A stretch of DNA of 64,000 bases from Drosophila persimilis (Eukaryota; Arthropoda; Insecta; Diptera; Drosophilidae): the NCBI RefSeq assembly GCF_003286085.1, contig NW_020825289.1, forward strand, positions 20,548,001 to 20,612,000, read 5' to 3'. Below, piece by piece: positions 12,278-23,580 of this stretch (within the stretch, counting starts at the first letter, position 1; the number at the start of each line of letters is the position of its first letter). The position numbers and the translations under genes are program-made. A model generated the notes under the pieces. It did not search any database. It saw only the letters and a list, made by a program, of their open reading frames with translations, and was not told where the DNA came from.

Positions 12278-14335
12278 ATGTCCGCGTCCGCGTCCGCGTC
12301 CTGGTCGAGGACACTCGTCGCCCTGACCATCACCTGGCTGAGCATGGTCTGCCTCCTGCCGGTGGAGACCTTCTGCGACACCTCCTACTACGAAAAGTAC
12401 TACGCTGCCCGCCGCTACGTGCCGCTCAAGCGGAATGCCCCGCTGCTCTTCAACTTCACCCTCACCCTCACCGATTCCGACTCAGCCCAACTGGCAGTCC
12501 ACGAGCGGCCCGCCCTCGTCGGCAATCTGCAGGTGCTGGGCGCCTGGAAGGCCAGCGGAGCCCTGCTCCTGAACCGGACGGCCATCCACAACGTGTGGAG
12601 CGGATCGGTGGAGATTCCCCAGAACAGCAGCGTGGAGTATCGCTACTTTGCCGCCGCCGTGGGCCGCTCCGGGAACGTGCAAGTCCGTCGCTGGGAGTCG
12701 CATGTGCTGCCAAGGACCTTCAACGTCACCAAGCTGCCGGGCAACCGGAGCGACGAGTTTGGGGTCATCTCTGGCCAGCGACAGCTGACGCTGGGCTGGC
12801 TCCAGGAATCCGGGAGCATTCTACAGCTGAAGGTGTTCCGCGACGCCCTGCGCCTGGAGGAGGATCCCGTGGACTCCGGGCGTGGCGCGCTGCGTCTGCG
12901 CGTGCAGCCCGTGGATCCGGCCACCCTGTCGCCCATCCTGAGCTCCGCTCGCGCCAACATCGAGTACGTCCGCATGGCCTACGCCGACAGCAAGCTGCGG
13001 GCCCAGCCGGAATACGGAGTGCCGTATGCAGCCCCCGACATCCTCATGTACCACGCGGCCCTGGATGAACTGGAGAAGGTGGCCTTCCTCGTGGAGGTCT
13101 ATGCAGAACAGACGGAGGATGATCTGGTGCGGCTCCTGGGCTACGCCCACCTGCAGCCCGCATCGCTGACGGGCAGTGAGGGCACTGTGACCCTCAGCCT
13201 GATCTCGCCCCTGTGGCAGCGCGTGGTGGGAGAGCTGCGGATGGAGTACCTGCTCATCCGTCCGATGGCCAACCACAGCTTCGATCTGCGCACCAGCTTC
13301 GCCCACTACTGGAGGGGCAACTGGACGGGGCTGGAGATCGGGCACCGGGGACTGGGCAAGAGCCTGACGGTCACCTCCAATGCGGCGCCTCTGATCGAGA
13401 ACACGCTGGCCTCGATGCTGGCCTCCGTGGAGCTGGGCGCCGATCTCGTGGAGTTCGATGTGCAGCTGACCAGCGACCTGGTGGCCATCATACACCACGA
13501 CTGGAGCATCCACGTGTGCATCCACCCCAAGACGCCGACGAGCCGCGACGACCTCACCGAGGTCCTCTTGAAGGACATCACCTACGAGCAGCTGAAGGAG
13601 CTGAAGACCTACCAGATCGTGGGCAACAAGATCGTCGAGTACCCGGCCCACAACAACGTCGAGCAGCTGGAGCAGCGCCTCTTCCCCACCCTGCAGGACT
13701 TCTTCGAGCGCGTGAACCAGAGCGTGGGCCTCGACATTGAGCTGAAGTGGCCGCAGCAGAAGGCGAACGGGGAGTACGAGAGCGAGCAGACGATCGACAA
13801 GAACCTGTTCGTGGACCGCATCCTGGAGGTGGTGCAGCAGCACGGCTGCGGGCGGCTCAACATCCTGAAGAGCTTCGACGTGGACCTGTGCTCCCTGTTG
13901 CGCTTCAAGCAGAACATGTACCCCGTGCTGGTCCTCTCGAGCAGCACGAATGACTACTACTCGGATCCCCGCACCAGCGTCGTGGAGACCATCAACTTTG
14001 TGCAGGCCTTCGATCTAGCCGGCATCGCCCCGAACACCGTACCCATCAAGGCCAATCCCGCGCTGGTGCAGAGCGCCAAGGACCAGGTCGAGCTGGTCCT
14101 GGCCTGGGGGGCTGACCTCAAGGACCGCGTCTCCATCGACTCGTTCATCCAGATGGGGCTCACGGCCGTCATCTACGATCGCATGGACCTCTGGATCAGT
14201 CCCAACCAGACGAGTGCCTTCGAGTCCGAGCAGGATCTGCCCGACTTCTTCCAGCTGCAGTGCGAGCCGGCGCCCCAGAAGCGCGTGGTGAACGCCACCA
14301 TCGAGAGCATCCTGAGCAACGTTAACTTCTTGTAG
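12278..14335 (+). CDS. glycerophosphodiester phosphodiesterase with N-terminal CBM20-like domain (GPCPD1 family)
   Basis: Single-exon protein of 685 residues. GPCPD1-type enzymes hydrolyse glycerophosphodiesters such as glycerophosphocholine to glycerol-3-phosphate and the alcohol. Residues about 40-150 look like a CBM20 starch-binding fold (LQVLGAWK, then VWSGSVEIP). The GDPD domain runs from about residue 352, with the signature GHRGLGKS, the metal-binding EFDVQ near 391 and catalytic HHDWS near 406. The ATG at 12278 opens the frame; the bases before it in frame code no earlier ATG. A hydrophobic stretch at residues about 10-30 looks like a signal peptide or anchor. About ten NxS/T sequons (NFT, NRT, NSS, NVT, NRS, NHS, NWT, NQS, NQT, NAT) point to a secretory or lysosomal protein, unlike cytosolic human GPCPD1. 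Codon use is very GC-rich. It lies upstream of king tubby on the same strand and could sit in a king tubby intron. The family call is firm; which of the fly paralogues it is was not decided. Confidence 0.9.
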   Translation: MSASASASWSRTLVALTITWLSMVCLLPVETFCDTSYYEKYYAARRYVPLKRNAPLLFNFTLTLTDSDSAQLAVHERPALVGNLQVLGAWKASGALLLNRTAIHNVWSGSVEIPQNSSVEYRYFAAAVGRSGNVQVRRWESHVLPRTFNVTKLPGNRSDEFGVISGQRQLTLGWLQESGSILQLKVFRDALRLEEDPVDSGRGALRLRVQPVDPATLSPILSSARANIEYVRMAYADSKLRAQPEYGVPYAAPDILMYHAALDELEKVAFLVEVYAEQTEDDLVRLLGYAHLQPASLTGSEGTVTLSLISPLWQRVVGELRMEYLLIRPMANHSFDLRTSFAHYWRGNWTGLEIGHRGLGKSLTVTSNAAPLIENTLASMLASVELGADLVEFDVQLTSDLVAIIHHDWSIHVCIHPKTPTSRDDLTEVLLKDITYEQLKELKTYQIVGNKIVEYPAHNNVEQLEQRLFPTLQDFFERVNQSVGLDIELKWPQQKANGEYESEQTIDKNLFVDRILEVVQQHGCGRLNILKSFDVDLCSLLRFKQNMYPVLVLSSSTNDYYSDPRTSVVETINFVQAFDLAGIAPNTVPIKANPALVQSAKDQVELVLAWGADLKDRVSIDSFIQMGLTAVIYDRMDLWISPNQTSAFESEQDLPDFFQLQCEPAPQKRVVNATIESILSNVNFL

Positions 14336-14365
14336 TACTCTTACTTATACATATTTACGTCAATC

Positions 14366-14371
14366 AATAAA
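14366..14371 (+). other. polyadenylation signal AATAAA of the phosphodiesterase gene
   Basis: A canonical AATAAA lies 31 bases after the stop codon, which implies a very short 3' UTR. Confidence 0.7.
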
Positions 14372-15107
14372 CGAGCTAGAAAGGAGCCCCTGATCTACCC
14401 CTGCTCCTCCTCCTTGAGTAATGGTTGGGCGTGGATCCCTGAGCATTGGTGCCGTAAATGCGCCACGGTTTCCCAGCTATACTCGTACGTGTGCTGGCAA
14501 AAGTAAACGTAAACGTGAACTTGAAAATTTAAGTCTTTAATGAAATCATTGCCATATCCCACCGATGTTTGTGGGGATGATGATGCTGGGTTCCATTTGC
14601 ATACCCATACCCCAAACCATACCCATACCCATACCCGTTCGCAAGCAATCAACTGGGGGCTGCTGACGTTGGATGATGGCTGGGCTATGGGTCCGCACGC
14701 TTTTCCCTAGAGACAATTACCTGCAGCTCTGGTCTCGCTTTGCACTCGCTGCGACGGGGATTAGGGGTGTCCATGCATATGTAAATACGCGGCATTTATT
14801 ACAGCCATGTATCCGATTCGCCGTCGGTGGGTGTACATGTTGTTCGGCAATTTGGCGCGGCATGGCATGCTCGCAGGGAAGGAGAGAATTGCCACAAATA
14901 ATTGGATATGCAAAATGTTGAATTCAAAAACAAATGTGCAAATTGCCGTTTAGTAAATCAAGAATGGTAATTGCAATGCTGGATCCATATAACAGGGTAC
15001 ACATCTGTGGGTTTCTCTAATTATCAAAGGTCACAATCGAAGCCATCTATAAATTATTCTTAGATAAGATTTGAAAGTAGCTAATCTTATCGTCCGTTTG
15101 CTTACAG
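14372..15107. other. spacer / king tubby intron end
   Basis: This spacer of about 735 bases has no coding signal. It includes a short ACCCAT-type repeat near 14,600-14,640. Its right edge is a good 3' splice site (CTTACAG at 15101-15107) that opens the first visible king tubby exon, so at least the right part is intron. Confidence 0.6.
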
Positions 15108-16694
15108 CGCCAGCTGATGGAGGCCTACATCCGACAGAAGAGGGCGTCGCCGGGCATGGTCCAGGCCAGTGATCTGCAGATCAGTCGACCCATGTCCGGG
15201 ATGCGCAGCAACAGCCGCGAGCTGCATGCCTACGACGGACCGATGCAGTTCATCAGCTCGCCACACAATCCCGACCAGATACTCACCAACGGCAGCCCCG
15301 TCGGTGGAACAGTTGCCATGAACTCCACTCGAAATCACTCGAACAACATGCGAACCCTGAGTACCATCAGCCAGGAGGGTATGACAGCCCTAGCTCCAAT
15401 CAGAAATGTAGGAGGTAATGAGTGCGTTCTTCCATCCACAGCGGATCTAATCGAGGAGATCTCATCGCATGAGCTGGAGGACGAGGAGAGCAGCCCCGTG
15501 ACGGTAATCGAGCAGCAACAGACCGCCCCGCACAGCGCCAACTCCACGCATTCGCAGCGGCCAAGCACCACCCGCCAGCCGTCCTTCAACGACACCCTGG
15601 ACGAGGATGACTACACCAACCGCAACATAGCCGGTGCGGCACCTGTCCGTCCCGTTGGACTGGCCTCCTCGCCCTACAAGGAGGCGGGTCTGGACGGCAG
15701 CAGCATGGAAACATCGAACGGAGCCGGTGGGGAGTCCGAGGGCGATGTGATCGGTAACATCGATCAGTTCGTGATGCAGCCAGCGCCCCAGGGAGTCCTG
15801 TACAAATGTCGCATCACACGGGATCGCAAGGGCATGGATCGCGGCCTGTTCCCCATATACTATTTGCACCTGGAGCGGGACTACGGCAAGAAGATCTTTC
15901 TGCTGGGAGGTGGGTCAACCATGGACTCCTTCACTCCGGGAACTCTCTGCTTAATCTTCCGATTCCTTTGCAGGTCGCAAGCGGAAGAAGAGCAAGACAT
16001 CGAACTACATTGTCAGCTGCGACCCCACGGACCTGTCCCGCAGCGCTGATGGCTTCTGCGGCAAACTGCGATCCAATGTCTTTGGCACATCCTTCACGGT
16101 CTTTGACAGTGGCAACAAGGACAGCACGGACAGTCCGCGTCTCGACCTGGCCGTCATCATCTACGTGAGTACAACATTCAGAGAGGTGTTGCAATCCTAA
16201 AGGATTTTTACTTTCCAACAGGACACCAACATCCTGGGATTCAAGGGACCCCGCAACATGACTGTGATACTGCCGGGCATGACTGAGGACGATCAGCGTG
16301 TCAAGATCAGTTCAGCGGATCCCAAGCAGACGGGCATTCTCGACTTGTATAAGATGAAGGTGGGACTCTTCACTGATCCGATCCGAATTTATGTATCATC
16401 CCAGGAATTGAACAATCTTTGCAGAATATGGACAACATTGTGGAGCTGCACAACAAGACGCCCGTGTGGAACGACGAGACGCAGTCGTATGTGCTCAACT
16501 TCCATGGACGCGTCACCCAGGCGTCGGTGAAGAACTTTCAGCTGGTGCACGACTCCGATCCCGAGTACATTGTGATGCAGTTCGGCCGCACCTCGGAGGA
16601 TGTCTTCACCATGGACTATCGCTATCCCCTGTGCGCCATGCAAGCCTTTGCCATAGCCCTCAGCAGTTTTGATGGCAAAATAGCCTGCGAGTGA
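15108..16694 (+). CDS. ktub: king tubby (Tubby-like protein), coding exons
   Basis: Tubby-family protein, which binds plasma-membrane phosphoinositides through its C-terminal beta-barrel and takes part in membrane and ciliary trafficking and signalling. Visible exons: 15108-15378, 15442-15909, 15974-16164, 16222-16359, 16425-16694; all junctions keep frame. From the ATG at 15117 the product is 442 residues, the size known for fly king tubby. The frame is open before that ATG (RQL before [11 protein letters not shown]) back to a 3' splice site, so an upstream exon exists, coding or 5' UTR. The N-terminal half is acidic and disordered. The tubby domain starts near [17 protein letters not shown] and ends with the family's closing FDGKIACE. 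The first visible intron (63 nt) is a multiple of three without stops. Some obscura-group genomes carry two king tubby genes, and I cannot tell which copy this is. Confidence 0.95.
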
Positions 16695-17745
16695 GCCAAC
16701 CCAGCCCCAGGACCTGTCCCGCTGCCTTATGTATAGATGTATAATGGATCGTGGATCGTGGATCATGCCGTCGTGGAAGACAAAGACGCATTATTGATGA
16801 TAGCCTCAGAAATCTAGTCACTCGAAGTAGGACAACGTTGATATATGTGTGTGTGTATAGATACGATAATGTACTTAATGCATATGTTACGTACAACATC
16901 TTTTCAGAATTTGCTCACCGATTTTGTAAAGAATTATACCGAAGAATTATAGTACGTAGTTGAGTTCGTGTAACTTTGTACTTCTAAATGTGTGCCCTGT
17001 AAACGCCCTGTAAGTTCTATTGTAAGCGATATCGAGACATGTATGTAGATGTCATCAAAGTTAAATATCATTGATCAATTCGATAGTCCGCATATAGGAG
17101 CAGACTATATTCAATGCGATTACTATTAGCCGGTAAGAGAGCATACTAACTTTTGCTGAGCTCGAAATATGATTAAGGCCCCAAGAAGTATCGATTCTGC
17201 GAGTATTTATGTATTGTATTTACTTTACGACTCTATATCACACCAAATACATAATAAAAAACAATGCAATACATATTTAACATATTATTTTATTCAGAGA
17301 AACCCGTGGAAGTTCTGGTGTAGCTTAGGTAATGTTTTATTTATTACTCGTAAATATGTTAATATCGTTAAGTACATTTACTTTATCTGTTGCATGTCAA
17401 ATGCAAATTTCCAGCTGTCAAGGCCATTCACATAATCGTAGAAATCATAGATTCGTATTTACAAAAAAATTAAACCATTTTCACTCATTTGACGGCTCCA
17501 TCACATTGGAAGTGTACAAAGAATACACCAATAGTTGTATAAATATCCTCGGATGGTTTTGTTAATAACTAATAAGTACAGGAGCGAGTACTCTGGAATA
17601 GCGTGGGATATCTTTTATCCTTAATCAGACTCTGAACCCTTCACATAATGCGATACTTTTCACTCAACATAAAGTAGTTAAGTTGCGGTTTTCTCTTTAT
17701 ACATTATACATATAATATCTTTCTTCTGACTTATACCCGCTCTTG
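16695..17745. other. convergent 3' UTRs of king tubby and Tmtc3
   Basis: This AT-rich stretch lies between two facing genes. An AATAAA at 17253-17258 serves the + strand gene. Two overlapping AATAAA motifs on the - strand (17336-17345) suit Tmtc3, so the two transcripts would end back to back, with a gap of about 80 bases between the signals. No other gene is visible. Confidence 0.65.
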
Positions 17746-20665
17746 CTATAATCGTTTGCGAGACTTGTGTGGGCTTGCGCGATCCTGGGGGAGCTTAAAC
17801 TCGTGCGGGTCGTAGTCCTCGTACGCGAGCTGCCGCTCTGGCGCCGACTCAGGTAACTTGTTGATTTTCTGCAGTCTCGAATGGACAATCTGCAGATGGC
17901 GACCAATATAGTCCTCGGCGGGAGCCAGTCGTTGGGCATATTGCAGGCAGGCGGCCGCCTTGGCCAGCCGCTTGCGCTCGACAAACACCACGCACAGATT
18001 GTGCAGGCCCTGGGTATTCTGGGGCTCGTAGTGAAGGATGCTGCGATAGCACTTCTCGGCCGCATCCAGATCCTTCATATGATTGATGTAGATATCGCCC
18101 AGCAGGATGAGGCCCTTGACGTGCGAGGCGTGATGGCGTATTAGCTGGTTGAGAAACGGCACTGCATCCAGGGGCCGCTTCGTGTCCGCCAGCAGGAGGG
18201 CCAGATTGAAGAGCGCACTGCGAAAGTCCGACTTGAGGTGGATGGCTCGCTTGAAGAACTGCTCCGCCTCTTCGAAGCTCGACTCGTCCATGGCCAGCAT
18301 GCCCAGATTGAAGTAGACCTTCTCGTTGTGATCATCCTTGGCCAGCACCTTGTACAGGCGCGAGCGGGACACCTTACGCGCCTCCTCGCCACCCAGCTCC
18401 TGCAACAGAATGGCCGAGTTGAGCAGCGCCTGCTCGTGCTCCGGGTACAGCTCGATGGCCTTGTTGAAGTACACCTGGGCCTGCTGGCTCTTGCCCTGCT
18501 CCAGAAAGACCACACCCAGGTTGTAGTAGATGTCCGCGTTCTCGCTGTCATACAGTAGAGCCTGCTCGTACACCTCCTGCGCCTGGGCTGTGCGATTGAG
18601 TTTCATCAGAATATCACCGCGGTTGATGTAGGCCTGCAGGGAAGCGAAATATATAGTATATTACAATTGTCAGTCTAGGGGCGATCAAGGGATCTCACCT
18701 GAACGTAATCACTCCTCATGCTGATGGCCTGGCGGTAGAGATGGTCGGCCTCCTCGAGCCGTGTCTGGTTCTTGGCTATGAGATTCGCTAGGTTGATGAA
18801 AACATTTAAATGATTGGGGGCTATGCGTGCATGATAGCTGACTCCAGGCTTGGCCTGCGGAAAGAGAGCCTTGGCCTTCACGTAAGCCTGCTCTGCCTCT
18901 GCGTACCGCTTGAGGTTATTTAACGTGCGCCCAACATTGATGTGGGCACCAATATCGTCCGTTTGAATGCGCACCGCCTCCTGAAAGTAGAGCAGGGCCT
19001 CCTCGTACCCTCCCTCGTTCTCGAGGGCGTGTCCCACATTGTTGTACAGCTTGGCATTGCGCTGATTCACGTGCACGCCGGACATGAACAGAGAGTACTC
19101 CGTCCGCCAGTCCCGATTACGTTGATGGGTCTTCAGGGCGTGGGAAAGCAGTAAAACGCCGAGTGCCACCTGCCCCACGATTCTCCATTTGAGGCACCAA
19201 CGTCGCTGCAGCTGCTCGAAGCCGTAGGCCACCAGCAGGCAGTAGCCCATCGATGGCATATAGAGAATGCGTTCGGCCACCACAAAACCGACCGGGAAGA
19301 ACAGATTGGAGGCCGGCAGAAAGGGCAGCACCATCCACCCGAGGCACATGAGCAGCGTCCGTGATTGGGCCAGATTGCGGGTGAAGCAGGCTTTGGCCAC
19401 CAGCGCTCCCAGGGCCAGGAAGGTGCACAGAGTGGTCACGTTACGAGCATCCGAGAATCCCTCCAGCAGCGGAACAGTGCCTAAAATGGAATCAGTTAAT
19501 AAGACACTCGTTTTAATGAGGTATTGCACTCACCCATGGTCCAGTCACAGCAGAGCAGAGAGGGGCACAGGAGAAGCCAGCAATTTAGGTAGATGAGGTA
19601 GCCGTAGGTGAGCTGACGTTCGGGCGTATCTGCCGCCGAAGCTGGATTGTCGAAGCGCGTGAAAATGGGCAGCTGTGAGCCCATCACATAGACACGCCCT
19701 GCCAAAAGGGCCACCGTGATGCCGCCCAGAAAGAACAAGCGTTTCCACAGAGTCGACGACGACCAGCGACGAGCGCCCGACACACTCCCCAGCTTGGGGG
19801 ACTGCTGCTCGGGCTGCTCCTCAAAGAAGCGCAGCACAAAGTTGCACAAGTGCAGCGGACGCAGTTGATGCACGACGAACAGCTCGTATACGACGCATAT
19901 TCCGGCAATGGTGATTCCCTGCTCCTTGCACAGCATGGATGCCGAAAGGCAACTGCCAAAGCAGAAGAACAGTCCCAGCCAATTGGTGCGCCGAGTGCAG
20001 CCGGAATCGCCAACGGACTTCGCGTAGCTGAGAAAGGCGGCCAGGAAGCAGATGGAAGAGAGCAATTCAGCGCGGCCGACGACGCCAGTAACGGCCTCCG
20101 TGTGCACCGGGTGAATGGCAAAGAGCAGCGAGGCCACAAAGGCGCATGTGTTGAGCGAGGACGACGGTGCATTACTGCCTACGGCCGCACACTGCCGGAG
20201 CACCAGCCGGCAGACCCGACGCCACAGCAGGCAGACCAGCAAGTGCAGCAGCAGGTTGACGAGATGGTAACCAAACGGCTCCAGTGCATGCAGCAAGTAG
20301 TTGAAGCGGAACGTCAGCACTGTGAGCGGTCGGTAGGACTTGTGGGACTGCTCTTTGCGCATCGGCGTGCCCCAAAAATCGTTAAGGAACACATTACGCA
20401 GTGGCGTGTGGGGCCGCAGGTCCTTGTTATCCCTTATCGCACTGATGTCGTCGAACACGAGCCCGCACTGGGTGCTGTTGTAATAACAGGCGATGCACGC
20501 AACGCAGATGCACACAAACTCGAGCAGATTCCGCTGCGAGGAGCTACCTCTAACCACCACCTCTCTCTCCCGGTTACGGTTGCATGGTATAGCATAGGCT
20601 GCTGCTGGCTGAACTAGTGGCAACTGCGGACTGGTGCTGGGGTTGGGGTTGGGGTTCATTGACAT
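17746..20665 (-). CDS. Tmtc3: TMTC3: transmembrane and tetratricopeptide O-mannosyltransferase
   Basis: An ER multipass protein of the TMTC family, which adds O-mannose to cadherin-type extracellular domains. Exons on the - strand: 20665-19534, 19480-18699 and 18633-17746, giving 933 residues; phases agree. The N-terminal half has many hydrophobic helices and the luminal loop FDDISAIRDNKDL, containing the Asp-Asp pair typical of this glycosyltransferase fold, followed by HKSYRPLTVLTFRFNYLL. The middle has FTRFDNPA and ASNLFFPVGFVVAERILY, both close to vertebrate TMTC3. From about residue 480 to the end come tandem TPR repeats (NVGHALENEGGYEEALLYFQ; NLANLIAKNQTRLEEADHLY; NLGVVFLEQGKSQQAQVYF). 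The tail is basic. The length is close to vertebrate TMTC3 (about 914). The first ATG of the frame is at 20665. Confidence 0.93.
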
Positions 20666-22270
20666 GTTGACTTCGCGTTACTTCGTGAAATCGTGAAACG
20701 TTTCATGTATCCATAATTGCTTATTCATTCGATGGAATGTTGCATGTAGGGCTTTTCCTGATTGTACTATGGAAGGGTTTCGGGGTGGTCTACATGGCCT
20801 GGAAATAAATGGTATACAAAAGGAGGAAATTAGTTAGAAAATTGATAGCTTACATCTCAGTTATCTAGAGTTGTGCTTGTATTAAATACTATCTTTAGAA
20901 AGGGTTCCGTTCCCATATCTATAAGATTTCCCTATAGGAAGACACTCTTAAAAGTATGCTTTGATATAATTCCCCAGGGATAAGTACATGGTATATCTCC
21001 TGATTCTATTAGATACATACTCCAGTTACTTTTTGCAGTAACATGTACGTCGTATACACGCACAGATGTACTTATATACGAATACATATGTCCCAGAACC
21101 ATAGATACATACCGAAATACTTTTCTTACTTTCACACAAATCTCATCTTTATAGTCCCCTTGAATCCACACACCTTTTGGCTTCTATTCAAAGGTCGCTT
21201 TTAATGGCAGACTTTCTTCCGGCTTTTTATGGCCACTTGCTGGTTTTACAAGGAAGCAAAAACTGATTGTGGAAAAATCAATTAGCGCGCAACAAAGTAA
21301 CTTCGTCCCGGTTACTGTCCTCGATACCAACTGCACACACAAAAGGCCCGAAGTTAACAAAGTTGTAAATGGAGGCAGCGACTCGGCCGCTGGAACACCC
21401 GGAGACGGAGACGGAGACCAGAGCGGGCCGGCATATACGGACGGAGAGAGACGGCCAAAGAGAGCGATGCAAAATTGCAGGCAGTGAGCGAGAGTCGGAG
21501 AGAGTTTTGTTTGTGTTTTACATATTATGGAAGGCGGAGGAGGAGCCAGAACGTGAGCATTACTAGGCGAGGCACATCGGCATGCTGAGGCGGATGTAGA
21601 TGAAGATGGGGAGTGGATGCAACATAGAGAGGCATACAACAATGTTGCGCTCAATGTCATCGATTTTCGAGGCGGACAGTCAAAACAAACCACCACCGAA
21701 GTAAGCGCTCGTAAAGAGAGAAGGCTTTGGAGTCGCAGCTGAGCGCAACTTTGTTGCACGACCGAGTTTTCCCGAAGGACGACGACCAGGATGGTGTTGC
21801 ACGTGCTCTGGTTTCCCGCCAATTGCGGCGCATGAGCTCTGATATCCTTGCACTTTCACTTCGGGGCTTTCTCTATCGCTCTCGATGCGCTCTCCGGCTC
21901 TCTGCTGAAATTAATGGATGTTTGTGTTTTTGTAAAATTACTTTGACCGAGATACGCCGGGGAGCTGGCGCTCGAGAGCCTTCCACATGTCCTCTCCCAT
22001 GCGCTTTGACATGGACATGGAAATCGAGACGCCATTACAACAACGGAGTCCCAGCGGCGGCCGCACACCCACACAAGCAAACAAATGCGAATCCACCAAC
22101 TTTGTTGCAATTTTGCAATGATCACAATGTTGCTGGGGAAATTACGAGGTTGGCTTTAGTTGTAACGTTAGCGGAATCTCCTTACCGTAGTTTATTAGTA
22201 GTTTACTTGTTGATGCAGTTTCATTTTAGCAAAATAAAGTTACATTTTAACACAAACTCTAACTTTCGAC
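20666..22270. other. intergenic stretch upstream of Tmtc3
   Basis: About 1.6 kb contain the 5' flank of Tmtc3. Open frames of 212 (-) and 193 (+) codons at 21.2-22.3 kb overlap each other, are biased to Ser/Leu/Cys, and show no domain. I treat them as chance frames. An AG-rich purine stretch lies at about 21,380-21,560. Confidence 0.5.
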
Positions 22271-22669
22271 TCAGCCTTGTTTTGTTGTTGAGGTATCGAT
22301 GCCGATGACATGCTGCTTCTTCCATTTCTGCCATTCATGGCCATATGACACTAGACTTTGCTCATGGGCGTATGACACTAGACTGTGCCAACTGACTAGC
22401 TGCAACAACTGGGATAGTCTTTGGGGAAGAGCATGCAGTGACAGCGGGAGAAATATATGCACTTGCTTGGCTTTCCAGTTGAGCTGGAAGCAGCGCCACT
22501 GCGGCAGAGATGACCGATGGTTACACTTTTCACATCGGATTTTGCTGCCTTGCTGGCTTTCAAAACATTTTTTTATTACAAACAGTGCTTCAGTTCTTTG
22601 ACTGATAGCGTCTAGAGACTGTTTCGAACACAAATTTTGCGCTTTATCTTGTATTTTATCTCTTCGCAT
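22271..22669 (-). CDS. possible small divergent gene next to mago nashi (132 residues)
   Basis: A 133-codon frame starts at an ATG 198 bases from the mago start codon, on the opposite strand, with a shared TATCGATA element between them. I do not recognise the product. It contains a CxxC-like CEKCNHRSSLPQW segment and a nine-residue duplication (SLVSYAHEQ then SLVSYGHEW) encoded by a 27-bp tandem repeat near 22343-22393. Arguments for a gene are the divergent promoter position and an in-frame repeat length. Against it are a lack of any recognised domain and the many chance frames of this size nearby. Low confidence. Confidence 0.25.
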   Translation of the reverse strand: MRRDKIQDKAQNLCSKQSLDAISQRTEALFVIKKCFESQQGSKIRCEKCNHRSSLPQWRCFQLNWKAKQVHIFLPLSLHALPQRLSQLLQLVSWHSLVSYAHEQSLVSYGHEWQKWKKQHVIGIDTSTTKQG

Positions 22670-22757
22670 CAAAGTTGCCGCAGTCTAATGTCATAACACC
22701 ATCATTCTGACCAATATTACCACCTATCGGCTGTGAACAACCCTAAAAACGCGACTG

Positions 22758-22765
22758 TATCGATA
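22758..22765. promoter_or_regulatory. DRE element (TATCGATA) upstream of mago nashi
   Basis: This is a perfect palindromic TATCGATA, the DREF-binding element of many Drosophila housekeeping promoters. It lies 103 bases upstream of the mago start codon and between two divergent frames. Confidence 0.75.
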
Positions 22766-22867
22766 GGTGTTTTCCACCTCTGGCCGCGTTTTAGCAAAAG
22801 TTGGAAAAATTGTGTTTTTTCCTGAAAACATTAAATAAAACATCACAAATACAGCTGTAGTACCATC

Positions 22868-23375
22868 ATGTCTTCCGAGGATTTCTATTTGCGCTATTAC
22901 GTTGGACACAAGGGCAAGTTCGGACACGAGTTTCTCGAGTTCGAGTTCCGGCCGGACGGCAAGCTGCGCTACGCCAACAATTCCAACTACAAAAACGACA
23001 CTATGATCCGCAAAGAAGCGTTTGTGCACCAGTCCGTCATGGAAGAGCTGAAACGCATCATAATTGACTCTGAGATAATGCAGGAAGACGATTTGCCCTG
23101 GCCGCCACCAGATCGCGTGGGTCGTCAGGTAAGTGCCACCACCTGAATGACTGCCAGTGAAAGTGTATTTACCTCGTCCCATCGTTTTTCAGGAACTAGA
23201 GATTGTGATTGGCGACGAGCACATATCGTTTACTACCTCAAAAACTGGCTCATTGGTGGACGTGAATCGTTCAAAGGACCCCGAGGGCTTGCGCTGCTTC
23301 TATTATCTGGTGCAAGATCTCAAGTGTTTGGTCTTCTCGCTCATCGGCCTGCACTTCAAGATCAAGCCCATATAA
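22868..23375 (+). CDS. mago: mago nashi, exon junction complex core subunit
   Basis: Mago pairs with Y14 (Tsunagi) and sits on spliced mRNA with eIF4AIII; it is needed for oskar mRNA localisation and for splicing of long introns. Two exons, 22868-23128 and 23193-23375, with donor GTAAGT and acceptor TTTTCAG, give exactly 147 residues, the invariant family length. The sequence starts [20 protein letters not shown] and ends GLHFKIKPI, nearly identical to all animal Mago proteins. The start is fixed by the conserved N-terminus. Two AATAAA signals follow at 23560-23565 and 23575-23580. A DRE element lies in the promoter. Confidence 0.99.
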
Positions 23376-23574
23376 GCTGCCCACTCTCATATTCGATTTT
23401 ACGCATAAGTCTATTTAAACAGACGCATTATTTTTGTAACAAAGCCTCAACAACACTAGTACTTGTATTAGCCCTAATGCTCCTCTGCTTTTAGTACAAC
23501 ATTTGTGTACAGTTTGGAGAACGCTCTGGAAAACTGAATGAAGTGGAGTCTGTGTAACGAATAAATGACCATAA

Positions 23575-23580
23575 AATAAA
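23575..23580 (+). other. polyadenylation signal AATAAA of mago
   Basis: This is the second of two AATAAA hexamers about 185-205 bases past the mago stop codon; the first is at 23560-23565. Confidence 0.65.

Noticed and set aside
12468-13953. Long antisense and +2 frames across the phosphodiesterase gene, up to 340 codons
   Set aside because: These are shadow frames caused by the strong GC3 bias of the real gene.
14570-14640. ACCCAT repeats considered as CRISPR-like or telomere-like
   Set aside because: They are a short simple repeat without spacers; not CRISPR, and fly telomeres do not use such repeats.
21184-21822. 212-codon minus-strand frame and overlapping 193-codon plus-strand frame upstream of mago
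   Set aside because: The frames are Ser/Leu/Cys-biased with no domain, no splice support, and overlap other open frames in purine-rich DNA; best explained by chance.
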